Positions 48,701-56,212 of a stretch of DNA of 64,000 nucleotides are shown here, piece by piece. The notes under the pieces were generated by a model that had not been told where the DNA came from, made no database searches, and was given only the letters and a program-made list of their open reading frames with translations. A program made the position numbers and the translations under genes. The DNA lies in contig JAKIVD010000004.1 of the NCBI GenBank assembly GCA_021647205.1, positions 98,316 to 162,315 on the forward strand. The letters run 5' to 3'. The stretch's first letter is position 1; each line of letters begins with the position of its first letter. This DNA is from Bacteroidales bacterium. Its GTDB lineage: Bacteria; Bacteroidota; Bacteroidia; Bacteroidales; F082.

Positions 48701-49013
48701 GATAAAATGGGGCGGTGCAGATTGTGGAAATCCCTGTGGTTCTACCACTTATGGGGAGGTAGAGGATTACAAAATCAATGTACAACCGGGATTGAATACC
48801 TGGATTGGCAACACTGCCGACTGGAACACGGCTTCCAACTGGTCAGACAACAATGTGCCTACAAGTTCCTACAACATAGTTATTCCCGCGACGCCTACCG
48901 GAGGAAACTTTCCGGTTGTCCCCACCGGAATTACAGCACGCTGCAACGATATATCGGTGAGCAGCAGTGCCGACATTACTGTAAATGGGGTCATCATTGT
49001 CGGGGGTAACTAA
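45720..49013 (+). CDS. Large secreted BNR/sortilin-like protein with PKD and GEVED domains
   Basis: This 1097-residue protein has a signal peptide (MKNTILSLLILLAFVISS after a few residues; the ATG at 45729 may be the true start). Many BNR-type motifs (KTTDGGSNWTSL, KSTDGGTTWATT, KSSDGGSTWSIT) build a sortilin-like propeller over about residues 110-790. A PKD domain follows (PVADFTADATSPGVGQTVTF to TDYISV), then a GEVED domain (WIDWNRDGVFSDPAE, GEVEDYKINV). The end reads SADITVNGVIIVGGN with no T9SS sorting domain, although this type of protein normally has one. It is followed by a strong terminator. Confidence 0.8.
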   Translation: MMTMKNTILSLLILLAFVISSVTNAQTQQVKKRLQKQEETTFFSIQKSFNDYWAPYNVKNGYYTENGIKKKAAGWKQFRRWEWYWNVRVDPTTGRFPTISAADVRKQMFRPPNNGAMAATGNWTSMGPSSTTGGYAGLGRLNCVAFRSGDNNTIYTGSPSGGLWKTTDGGSNWTSLTDANDVLGVSDAIVIAGATPATDIVYIGTGDRDGGSMWTLGGGQSNDNNSIGVLKSTDGGTTWATTGLTFTASQKRTINRMLVNPTDNTMLYAATSVGLYQTTDAGVNWSQLVATEYVDIKYKPGDNQTMYGSTRTGKIYRSTNAGTTWTNTIDTYAAGGRRVDIAVSANQPTWVYAIITNSSGALHGIYKSTDSGASFSLVYNGTNLLGWNCDGSGTTGQGNYDLCIASDPNDANVVFIGGVNTWKSSDGGSTWSITNVWSGNCGGTATEVHADKHFLAFQDGTSTLFECNDGGLYKTSNGGTTWSHVGNGLVISQMYRLGVAQTVSNDVIAGLQDNGTKAMLGGTWSDVIGGDGMECAIDYTNENTQYGELYYGDLKRTTNHWASYSTITTGLTGNAWWVMPFVLDPNVNTTIYAGLQDVFKSTNQGTSWTKISSWAGSSLRSLAVAPSNSSYIYAATQTILYRTTDGGSSWSNITGALPVGSSSITYIAVKDDDPNTVWVSMGQYNSDGVYQTTDGGTTWTNISAGLPTIPVMCVVQNTQNTAQVELYAGTDVGVYVKVGGTNWALFSTGLPNVVVNELEIYYNSGTPSLSRIRAATSGRGLWESELYSPPNSPPVADFTADATSPGVGQTVTFTDQSSNVPTSWSWVFTPSTVSFVGGTSATSQNPQVQFNATGNYTVQLTATNAYGSDINNKTDYISVSSLLSYCAAGAGTTFEYISNVQLGTINNSSGSSGYADYTGISTDLTINQTYNITVSNGQIDTNDDLGIWIDWNRDGVFSDPAEKIVCEIDGDGQGTFSFTVPVNALLGATTMRIRIKWGGADCGNPCGSTTYGEVEDYKINVQPGLNTWIGNTADWNTASNWSDNNVPTSSYNIVIPATPTGGNFPVVPTGITARCNDISVSSSADITVNGVIIVGGN

Positions 49014-49058
49014 TTGATAAGGCAGATCCGAGTCTTCTCAATACAGTTTATTTTGAAA

Positions 49059-49091
49059 GGCTTCCGGTTAAAGCACCGGAAGCCTTTTTTT
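49059..49091 (+). terminator. Terminator after the BNR/PKD protein
   Basis: Perfect 9-bp stem GGCTTCCGG/CCGGAAGCC, 8-nt loop, then seven T's, 46 bp past the stop. Confidence 0.95.
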
Positions 49092-49290
49092 GTGTATTGC
49101 TTTCTGGTGAAACCGTTTTATCAAGCTCCGGAGAACAAAGAAAGAAGTAATTTCTATTTATATTGTATCCAGATAGTGTTTAAATAACAGATAAACAGGT
49201 GTGTACAGAGGTGTGTCTTGTATTAAATCTTAATTTATTTTCTTTTTAAATAATATTTGTATCAAAAAGAATATCAATAAGATATGAAAA

Positions 49291-49306
49291 TATGATATAT
49301 GTCATA
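49291..49306. promoter_or_regulatory. Crp/Fnr-type palindrome upstream of the Psr-type operon
   Basis: TATGATATATGTCATA has perfect arms TATGA and TCATA around a 6-bp core, with TGA-N6-TCA as expected for Crp/Fnr regulators. The same arms occur at 56935-56950. It lies about 150 bp before the reductase start, fairly far from the proposed -7 box. Confidence 0.65.
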
Positions 49307-49374
49307 AAAAAAGTCAAAATTGTAAACACAACAGGATCAGTCAAAAAGAACCTGGTACAAGCGCATCGCCGGGC

Positions 49375-49406
49375 TTGGTTTTGTGGTTGTTTTGCATCTA
49401 CTTTTG
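49375..49406 (+). promoter_or_regulatory. Promoter of the Psr-type operon
   Basis: TACTTTTG (49399-49406) matches TAnnTTTG, with TTG at 49375-49377 at a 21-nt spacing as a -33 element. The transcript leader would be about 40 nt. Confidence 0.55.
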
Positions 49407-49451
49407 CCGCATAAATATGCAAATAGATACATATCTCAATTTATAAATTTG

Positions 49452-51704
49452 ATGCGCATGAAAACGAGAAGGGATTTTATAAAAATCTCAGCAGCAGGTG
49501 TAGGAGCGGTATCGCTTGGCCTGAGTTCTTTAAATTGGAAGGGGATGAGCCCGCTTTATGCAGCCGGCGGGCAGGAGCCTGTCAGCGATGAAGAGATGAC
49601 AGCCCATTCAACCTATTGCGAAGTTTGTTTCTGGAAATGTGCCGGGTGGACTTATGTTGACAGAAAAGGCAGCATCCGAAAAATCATAGGAAATGACAAC
49701 GATCCGCACTGCAACGGCAGGCTTTGCCCGCGCGGGACCGGTGGTGTGGGAATGTATAATGATGATGATCGATTAAAAACACCTCTAATCAGGCAAACTG
49801 TTGGAGGGAAACAGGTTTTCCGAAAAGCCTCATGGGAAGAAGCGCTCGATTTGGTCGCGTCAAAAATGAAAGCTGTAGCCGATAAACATGGCCCGGAGGC
49901 TTTTGCCCTGTTCAACCATGGTTCACCAGGCAGTCATTTTAAACATTTGTTTCATGCCTATGGCTCGGGCAACGAGGGGGAACCCGCATGGGCACAATGC
50001 CGCGGTCCGCGCGAAGTTGGGTTCGCGGCTACTTTTGGGAGTTGGGTTGGCTCCCCCGAACCCACCGACATCCGCGATACAAATTGCCTTGTACTGATAG
50101 GCTCGCACATCGGGGAAAATATGCACAACGGCCAGGTTCAGGAAATGTCAACAGCCATCGACAGGGGGGCCACCATTATTACGGTTGACCCGCGCCTGAG
50201 TACGGCAGCCAGCAAATCGAAATACTGGTTGCCCATTAAACCGGCCACAGATATGGCCCTGTTGCTGTCGTGGATTCATGTTCTGATTTACGAAAACCTC
50301 TACGATAAAGATTATATCGCACAATATGCCATGGGTTTTGACGAACTGAAAGCCCACGTAAAAAACATGACTCCCGAATGGGCCTACGGAATTACGACCA
50401 TCAAACCGGATGTTATCAGAAAGACAGCAAGGGAAATGGCAAATGCTTCCCCGGCAGTTATTGTTCATCCGGGGCGCCATGTGGTTTGGTATGGCGACGA
50501 CAGTCAGCGCGAAAGGGCAATAGCCATTTTGAATGCTTTACTGGGTTCGTGGGGGAAAAGAGGTGGCTTCTATTTTAAAGAAAGTGTCCCGGTCCCAAAA
50601 TATCCCCAACCAAAATATCCCCACCACAAATGGGACTGGAAGGACAACCTGGACGGCAAATACCCGCTTTCGGCCATGGGAATCACTACTGAACTGCTCA
50701 AAGCATCCATCCCTGAATTTAATTGCAAACACCAGATTAAGAGCTGGATAGTCGCCGGAACGAACCTGCCGTTGACCATTCCCGACAAGGAACTCTTCAG
50801 GAAAGCTGCTCAATCGGTTGACTTTATCGCAGTTGTTGATACCATGCCGATGGATATTACCGGCTACGCCGATGTGATATTGCCCGAATGTACTTACCTG
50901 GAACGGTACGACTACATCCGGTCGTCGCCCCACCGCGAACCGAATATCGCCCTGAGGGCGCCGGCTGTTCAGCCAAAATACGAAACAAAACCTGCCTGGT
51001 GGATTGCCAAGCAATTGGGCGAACGCCTGGGTTTGGGTGCCTATTTTAATTACAATGACATTGAGGAAGTCCTTGACTGGCAACTTAAAAAAATGGGGAC
51101 CTCACTCGAAGAAATGAAGAGAATTGGTGTGAAAAAATACCCGAGAAAATCGGGCGGTTTATACCTGCAGGATGGCGAAGATTATGAATTCAACACAAAT
51201 ACCGGGAAAATAGAACTCTATTCAACCGAGTTTGAAGATTACGGTTTCGATCCCCTGCCCAATTACACAGAACATCCTCAGCCGCGGGAAGGTTTTTACC
51301 GGCTGATCTATGGGCGGGCTCCCATGCACACTTTCTCGCGTACATCGAATAACCCGAACCTTTGGGATTTGATGGCAACCAATTCAGTCTGGGTAAACCC
51401 GAAAGTAGCCGATCTGTGGGATTTGAGGAAAGGACAGAAAGTCTGGCTCAAAAACCAGGACGGGATCGTTTCCGACTTCCCTGTAGAAGTCAGAATAACC
51501 GAGCGCATCAGGTGGGATTCAGTTTATATGGTTCATGGTTTTGGACATGACAACAAGAAACTCTCACGGGCATACGGCCATGGTGCCAGCGACTCCAAAT
51601 TGATTACCAATGTGATGATTGACCCCATGATGGGTGGTACCGGTATGCGGGGCAACTTTGTAACATTTTTAACTGAAAACCCGGAAAAGGAGGTTGAGTC
51701 ATGA
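49452..51704 (+). CDS. psrA: Tat-exported molybdopterin oxidoreductase (PsrA/PhsA type)
   Basis: This protein of about 750 residues begins with a Tat signal (KTRRDFIKISAAGVGAVSLG). Counted from Met49458, a [4Fe-4S] motif uses Cys54, Cys57, Cys61 and Cys90 (CEVCFWKC, LCPRG). Cys in AWAQCRGPREVG is the probable molybdenum ligand. The fold is the DMSO-reductase family, closest in layout to polysulfide, thiosulfate or tetrathionate reductase catalytic chains. It would reduce an oxidised sulfur compound in the periplasm with electrons from the quinone pool. Its stop overlaps the next start by 4 bp. The exact substrate is inferred from the sulfur-gene neighbours. Confidence 0.85.
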   Translation: MRMKTRRDFIKISAAGVGAVSLGLSSLNWKGMSPLYAAGGQEPVSDEEMTAHSTYCEVCFWKCAGWTYVDRKGSIRKIIGNDNDPHCNGRLCPRGTGGVGMYNDDDRLKTPLIRQTVGGKQVFRKASWEEALDLVASKMKAVADKHGPEAFALFNHGSPGSHFKHLFHAYGSGNEGEPAWAQCRGPREVGFAATFGSWVGSPEPTDIRDTNCLVLIGSHIGENMHNGQVQEMSTAIDRGATIITVDPRLSTAASKSKYWLPIKPATDMALLLSWIHVLIYENLYDKDYIAQYAMGFDELKAHVKNMTPEWAYGITTIKPDVIRKTAREMANASPAVIVHPGRHVVWYGDDSQRERAIAILNALLGSWGKRGGFYFKESVPVPKYPQPKYPHHKWDWKDNLDGKYPLSAMGITTELLKASIPEFNCKHQIKSWIVAGTNLPLTIPDKELFRKAAQSVDFIAVVDTMPMDITGYADVILPECTYLERYDYIRSSPHREPNIALRAPAVQPKYETKPAWWIAKQLGERLGLGAYFNYNDIEEVLDWQLKKMGTSLEEMKRIGVKKYPRKSGGLYLQDGEDYEFNTNTGKIELYSTEFEDYGFDPLPNYTEHPQPREGFYRLIYGRAPMHTFSRTSNNPNLWDLMATNSVWVNPKVADLWDLRKGQKVWLKNQDGIVSDFPVEVRITERIRWDSVYMVHGFGHDNKKLSRAYGHGASDSKLITNVMIDPMMGGTGMRGNFVTFLTENPEKEVES

Positions 51705-52234
51705 GATACGCAATGGCTATTGACACAGCAAAATGTGTAGGTTGCGGCGACTGTGTGGTTGCTTGCCAAACGGAAAATAATGTTCCTGTCGGCTATTGCC
51801 GCGACTGGATTGTGGAGAACGTTTCGGGAAGCTATCCCAATGTTGAAATCGAGTTGCGTTCCGAACGCTGCAACCATTGCGATAACGCACCTTGTGTGCG
51901 TTGTTGCCCGACGGGGGCCAGCCACATTGTGGAAGGGGGAATTGTGAAGGTAACCCACAACGAATGTATCGGTTGTGGCGCCTGCATCGAGTCGTGCCCT
52001 TACGATGCAAGGTACTCGCACCCGGACGGTTACGTTGATAAATGTACTTTTTGCGACCACCGTCTTGCCAAAGGCCAAAGTACGGCCTGTGTGTCGGTTT
52101 GCCCGACTTCCTGCCTGTATTTCGGTGATTTGGAAGACCCCAACAGCGAGGTTTCAAAAGCTTTGAAAAACCGCTCGTGGAAAGTGCTTGCCCCGGAGGC
52201 CGGAACCAAACCACAATTGTATTTTCTTACTTAA
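51701..52234 (+). CDS. psrB: Four-cluster ferredoxin subunit (PsrB/PhsB type)
   Basis: This 177-residue electron-transfer subunit has four Cys groups for [4Fe-4S] clusters: CVGCGDCVVACQTEN, CNHCDNAPCVRCCP, CIGCGACIESCPYDA and CTFCDHRLAKG with CVSVCPTSC. This is the standard DMSO-reductase-family beta subunit that links the catalytic chain to the membrane subunit. It has no signal peptide; such subunits ride out with the Tat-exported partner. It sits between A and C in one operon. Confidence 0.92.
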   Translation: MRYAMAIDTAKCVGCGDCVVACQTENNVPVGYCRDWIVENVSGSYPNVEIELRSERCNHCDNAPCVRCCPTGASHIVEGGIVKVTHNECIGCGACIESCPYDARYSHPDGYVDKCTFCDHRLAKGQSTACVSVCPTSCLYFGDLEDPNSEVSKALKNRSWKVLAPEAGTKPQLYFLT

Positions 52235-52249
52235 TTAAACGCTGGAGAG

Positions 52250-53191
52250 ATGAAAGAAGAATTATTTGTAAGTGGGCGCCACATCCCCAATATCGATCCT
52301 TACCTGAGTATTTGGCACTGGGAAATTCCGGTGTACCTTTTCCTCGGGGGGCTTGCTGCCGGCATCATGTTTTTCGCCGGTCTGTTTCTTGTTTTGGGCA
52401 GGGAAAAGGAAATGGAAACTACAGTTAAACGGGCACCATTCCTGGTTCCTTTTGCACTGGTGCTTGGCCTTTTGGCTTTGTTCCTCGACCTGAAACACCA
52501 GCTTTATTTCTGGCGGCTTTATACAACCATCAGAATTGAGTCACCCATGTCATGGGGCGCCTGGACACTGATGCTGATCACCCCACTTTCAATAGTGTGG
52601 GCGGCAGGCTACATCAAAGAGGCCATCCCCGGCTGGGATTGGCGGTTCGGCATTTTGAAACAATTTGAAGCTTTGGTCATTAAATACCGAAAGCACCTGG
52701 CCTGGGCCATGATGGGGCTGTCCCTGATCCTCGGGGTTTATACCGGGATATTGCTTTCGGCTTTCAATGCCCGCCCCTTGTGGAATACTTCCATACTGGG
52801 GCCTTTGTTCCTGGTTTCGGGTTTGTCAACCGGATTGGCCCTTACCATGTGGATGTCGAAAAGCCATTCCGAACGGAAACTGCTGAGTAAAATCGACATA
52901 GTCCTGATTGGTGTTGAGCTTTTTTTGATTATTCACCTTTTGATGGGCTTTCTGGCGGCAGGCATGGTTCAGGTAGAAGCTGCCCAGTTGTTTTTAGGGG
53001 GCGAATTTACCGTTTCGTTTTGGGTGTTTGTAATTATTATGGGATTGGCATTCCCTGTTACGCTTGAAATTCTTGAGTTGTTCGGTTATAAAATCCCCAT
53101 CTGGATACCTTCGTTGCTGATATTGTTTGGCGGCTTGATGTTCAGGATGATCATGGTGGAAGCCGGACAAATCACAAGGTTCTTATATTAA
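52250..53191 (+). CDS. psrC: NrfD/PsrC-type quinone-interacting membrane subunit
   Basis: This 313-residue protein has eight hydrophobic segments and matches NrfD/PsrC. The N-terminal WHWEIPVYLFLGGLAAGIMF and the MSWGAWTLMLITPLS stretch are family-typical. It would anchor the complex and exchange electrons with the quinone pool. No heme ligands are expected in this family. It completes the reductase ABC set, 15 bp after B. Confidence 0.93.
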   Translation: MKEELFVSGRHIPNIDPYLSIWHWEIPVYLFLGGLAAGIMFFAGLFLVLGREKEMETTVKRAPFLVPFALVLGLLALFLDLKHQLYFWRLYTTIRIESPMSWGAWTLMLITPLSIVWAAGYIKEAIPGWDWRFGILKQFEALVIKYRKHLAWAMMGLSLILGVYTGILLSAFNARPLWNTSILGPLFLVSGLSTGLALTMWMSKSHSERKLLSKIDIVLIGVELFLIIHLLMGFLAAGMVQVEAAQLFLGGEFTVSFWVFVIIMGLAFPVTLEILELFGYKIPIWIPSLLILFGGLMFRMIMVEAGQITRFLY

Positions 53192-53213
53192 TCATCAGCT
53201 AAATTGAAAAGTT

Positions 53214-53750
53214 ATGAGTGCGGATAAAACTATGAGACAGGGCCCACGCTATATCAATCCCTATTTTGGCGGTGTGCTGCTGGGCTTGCTGTTGTTGCTC
53301 ACCATGTTCATCACGGGGCGCGGACTGGGTGCCAGTGGTGCCGTAAAAAGCGCTGTGGTAACTACTATGGACAAGATTTCGCCCGTACATGCTGAGCACA
53401 ATATTTATTACAGTAAGTTTCTTTCAAGCAACCATTCGCCCATGTTCAACTGGCTGGTCTTTGAGTCGCTTGGGATATTCTTCGGCGGATTATTGTCCGG
53501 TGCTTTGTACGGGAGGCTGAAAAAACCACGCATTGAACACTCGCCAAAAATAAGTGGGAAAACCCGTCTGTGGGCTGCCGGCATTGGTGGTGTTTTGTTT
53601 GGGGTCGGCAGCCAGTTTGGTCGCGGGTGCTCAAGTGGTGCCGCGTTAAGTGGTACGGCATCCTTTTCCTTTGGCGGCTTTTTGGTAATGATGCTGCTTT
53701 TTGGGACAGGATATGTTTTGGCCTACTTCTTTAAGAAATTATGGATTTAA
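53214..53750 (+). CDS. YeeE/YedE-family transporter half, part 1
   Basis: This 178-residue membrane protein has about four to five hydrophobic segments and the conserved Cys motif GSQFGRGCSSGAAL. It is one half of a YeeE/YedE (TsuA-type) transporter, which imports thiosulfate or related sulfur species through relay cysteines. In many bacteria both halves are fused; here they are separate genes 12 bp apart. It lies 22 bp after the NrfD gene. Confidence 0.88.
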   Translation: MSADKTMRQGPRYINPYFGGVLLGLLLLLTMFITGRGLGASGAVKSAVVTTMDKISPVHAEHNIYYSKFLSSNHSPMFNWLVFESLGIFFGGLLSGALYGRLKKPRIEHSPKISGKTRLWAAGIGGVLFGVGSQFGRGCSSGAALSGTASFSFGGFLVMMLLFGTGYVLAYFFKKLWI

Positions 53751-53762
53751 CAAAAAAATAAA

Positions 53763-54371
53763 ATGATGGGACCACTAATTCCACAAGGTATAATAACAGG
53801 AGAATGGGATTTTGTAATTGCTTTGCTGTTGGGCATTGCATTTGGATTTATCCTCGAAGCATCAGGGTTTTCTTCTTCCCGCAATATTGCCGGTGTTTTT
53901 TACGGTTATAATTTTGTTGTGCTGCGCGTTTTTCTAACCGCCGTACTGGTGGCCATGATCGGGCTGCTTTATTTCGATTACATGGGCTGGATCGAAATGG
54001 ACCTGGTTTACGTACTGCCGACTTATCTCAGGTCGATGGTGGTCGGCTCATTTATCATGGGACTGGGATTTGTTCTGGGGGGCTTTTGCCCGGGCACCAG
54101 TTATACAGCCATCGCCATTGGCAAAATTGATGCCCTGGTATTTACCGGGGGGCTGTTTCTGGGCATTTTTCTTTTCTCCGAAGCTTTTCCCTGGATCAGT
54201 GGTTTCTACTATAGCGACAACCTTGGAAATGTAACGGTAAATGAGGTGCTCGGCATCTCCAATGAACTGTTTACATTTATTTTGGTGGTCATGGGGCTCG
54301 TAGCTTTTTGGGGGACCTGGCTGATTGAAAAAAGAGTCAGGAAAACAAACAAACACTATAAATTTGAATAG
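53763..54371 (+). CDS. YeeE/YedE-family transporter half, part 2
   Basis: This 202-residue membrane protein has the second-half motifs: EASGFSSSRNIAGVFYGYN (Ser where some relatives have Cys) and FVLGGFCPGTSYTAIA with the relay Cys. About six membrane segments are seen. It likely pairs with the gene just upstream to form the transport pore. The next gene follows after 2 bp. Confidence 0.88.
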   Translation: MMGPLIPQGIITGEWDFVIALLLGIAFGFILEASGFSSSRNIAGVFYGYNFVVLRVFLTAVLVAMIGLLYFDYMGWIEMDLVYVLPTYLRSMVVGSFIMGLGFVLGGFCPGTSYTAIAIGKIDALVFTGGLFLGIFLFSEAFPWISGFYYSDNLGNVTVNEVLGISNELFTFILVVMGLVAFWGTWLIEKRVRKTNKHYKFE

Positions 54372-54373
54372 AG

Positions 54374-54991
54374 ATGAACAGGAATTATCTATATCTGACA
54401 ATGCTGATGCTTGCCCTGGCAGGGGGATTATTTGTCCTTCCTGAAAGGAACAACGAGCAAGGCACGCTTCCGGAGGAACTGATGTGGGACATTGTCCAGC
54501 CAACGCGTTATGCCACAACCGACCAGGTGGCCAGGATGATTATCGAGAAAGACCCGACAATTGAACTGATTGATGTGAGGCCATTTGATGAATACACGGA
54601 CTTTTCCCTGCCCGGGGCTGTCAATATCCCTCTCGACAGCATTGTGAATGAAAACTACCAGGATTATTTAGGAATTCAAGACATGAACGCGGTTTTCTTT
54701 TCAGACGACGACATCAAAGCTGACCAGGCCTGGGTGATTGCACGGCGGATGGGATATGACAATATTTATGTGATGAGAGGGGGGCTCAATTGCTGGGTTG
54801 AGACCATCATCCGTCCCGAAAAACCCGATGAAACTGCTTCGCGCCAGGAGTTTGAGAAATATATATTAAGAAAAGGTGCCTCTATGTATTTTGTGGGCGG
54901 CGCGAAGATGGATGAAAACACCGGTTCCAAAAAAACAAATGTGGCAGTAAAAAGAAAAAAGAAAGCTGCCGTTGCCGAAGGGGGATGTTGA
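54374..54991 (+). CDS. Membrane-anchored rhodanese-like protein without active-site Cys, tail AVAEGGC
   Basis: This 205-residue protein has an N-terminal helix (residues 5-22) and a rhodanese fold (IELIDVRPFDEYTDF, LPGAVNIPL, then VMRGGLNCW). At the active-site loop, where VxYC normally occurs, it reads NAVFFSDDDIKAD, so Ser110 replaces the catalytic Cys. The only cysteines are Cys140 and the very last residue, Cys205. The C-terminus is a flexible basic tail ending KRKKKAAVAEGGC. Tight linkage to YeeE and the reductase suggests sulfur transfer via the tail Cys (inference). Confidence 0.85.
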   Translation: MNRNYLYLTMLMLALAGGLFVLPERNNEQGTLPEELMWDIVQPTRYATTDQVARMIIEKDPTIELIDVRPFDEYTDFSLPGAVNIPLDSIVNENYQDYLGIQDMNAVFFSDDDIKADQAWVIARRMGYDNIYVMRGGLNCWVETIIRPEKPDETASRQEFEKYILRKGASMYFVGGAKMDENTGSKKTNVAVKRKKKAAVAEGGC

Positions 54992-55135
54992 CAGGAAAGG
55001 ATACAAATCAAAGTTCAAAAGACAATGTTTACATCTGAATGGGTAGCTCGAAATTTTAGTTGTTGGAAATTGTTTTAATAGCTTTTCGTAGCTTGCTTAT
55101 CAGAGAAAACGCTCATAAGATTAAAACAGAATGTT

Positions 55136-55774
55136 ATGCATGTTCATGAATTAAATCCAAAACGCACAGCGGTTACGCTCGTACTTTTTGCCATTGTTAT
55201 TGTGGTTGGTTTGTTTACCATGGCAAACCCCAGGTTGAAATACGCCCAAACGCCCGGAGAAACTCTGAAAATGCTGAGAAATGATGCGGGCCTGTTTTTT
55301 CCGCATCAGTTAGTAGGTGTTCTTGAAGGCAACAACGATACGGTGATGCTCATCGACCTGAGGAATGCTTTTGAATTTGGCAGGGGAAGTATTCAGCATG
55401 CCGAAAACATTTCGGCGGTTGAATTGCTCAGCGAGGAAAACATTGATCGTTTGGAACAGCTGAAGAGCAACGGCATTACGGTTGTTGTATTTGCTGATAA
55501 CCAGCTGGAGGCCAATGGTCCCTGGATGCTTCTGCGGCAATTGGGTTTTGACAATATCATGGTACTTGCGGGAGGATACGACTACTACAAAAAAAGGCAG
55601 GGTAATTTGTCAGGAACCGCTGAAAACGATACATATTTGTTGGGCACAGCCGATTATAATTTTGCAGAAATTGCCTCGGGTACAATTGCAGCAGGCAAAA
55701 GTGAAGATGCTTCCAAGTCAGGTCTTAGTATTAAAAGAAAAAGAAAGCCGGCAGTTGCCGAAGGTGGATGTTAG
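55136..55774 (+). CDS. Second Cys-less rhodanese-like protein with the same AVAEGGC tail
   Basis: This 212-residue protein has an N-terminal helix (residues 11-29), a rhodanese fold (TVMLIDLRNAFEFGRG, NIMVLAGGYDYY) and, at the active-site loop, VVVFADNQLEANGP with Ala120 in the Cys position. The only Cys in the whole protein is the C-terminal residue, Cys212, in KRKRKPAVAEGGC. It shares only the fold and the tail with the preceding gene, so the tail is conserved beyond overall similarity. It is 144 bp downstream and may have its own promoter. Confidence 0.85.
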   Translation: MHVHELNPKRTAVTLVLFAIVIVVGLFTMANPRLKYAQTPGETLKMLRNDAGLFFPHQLVGVLEGNNDTVMLIDLRNAFEFGRGSIQHAENISAVELLSEENIDRLEQLKSNGITVVVFADNQLEANGPWMLLRQLGFDNIMVLAGGYDYYKKRQGNLSGTAENDTYLLGTADYNFAEIASGTIAAGKSEDASKSGLSIKRKRKPAVAEGGC

Positions 55775-55828
55775 TTTTAATTGGTGTTGTTTATGTTGGT
55801 TGAAAAAGGGGCAGGCATGTCCCTTTTT

Positions 55829-56149
55829 CTATTTTCCCCGCTTTTTCGTTTTGATAAAAAGCAAACGTTTAAAAAACCGGATGATGAAACTCCTGAAAAA
55901 CCGGAACTGCCCCAGCAGTGTCCCCCAGGCAATTAGCAGGAGGTTATAAATGGGCAGCATTATTACAACAAAAACAACTGCTTTCAGCCAGAACGGGTCT
56001 TCTTCGGTTAACCCGAGCAGGTGCTCGACGTACGGGCTTACAAAAAGAAATGAAAAACCCGTTAGTGCAAATACGGTAAGTATGAGTGCGACCTGCCGGT
56101 CACTCTCAATTTCCCATCTCTCTTTTAACTTTAACCAGAACTTTTTCAA
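55829..56149 (-). CDS. Small two-helix membrane protein, probably DUF6787
   Basis: This 106-residue protein has two hydrophobic segments (about residues 22-45 and 55-78) between basic ends, with KLKERWEIESDRQVALILTV at the start and PIYNLLLIAWGTLLGQF later. It resembles a small Bacteroidetes family (DUF6787) of unknown role. It overlaps neither neighbour and is oriented with the Crp/Fnr gene. Confidence 0.6.
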   Translation of the reverse strand: MKKFWLKLKERWEIESDRQVALILTVFALTGFSFLFVSPYVEHLLGLTEEDPFWLKAVVFVVIMLPIYNLLLIAWGTLLGQFRFFRSFIIRFFKRLLFIKTKKRGK

Positions 56150-56212
56150 AGTGCAGGCAAAATTAGGAACTTTTGTACACCAAATGAAAATGAATGCGTT
56201 GTTGACCGAGCC

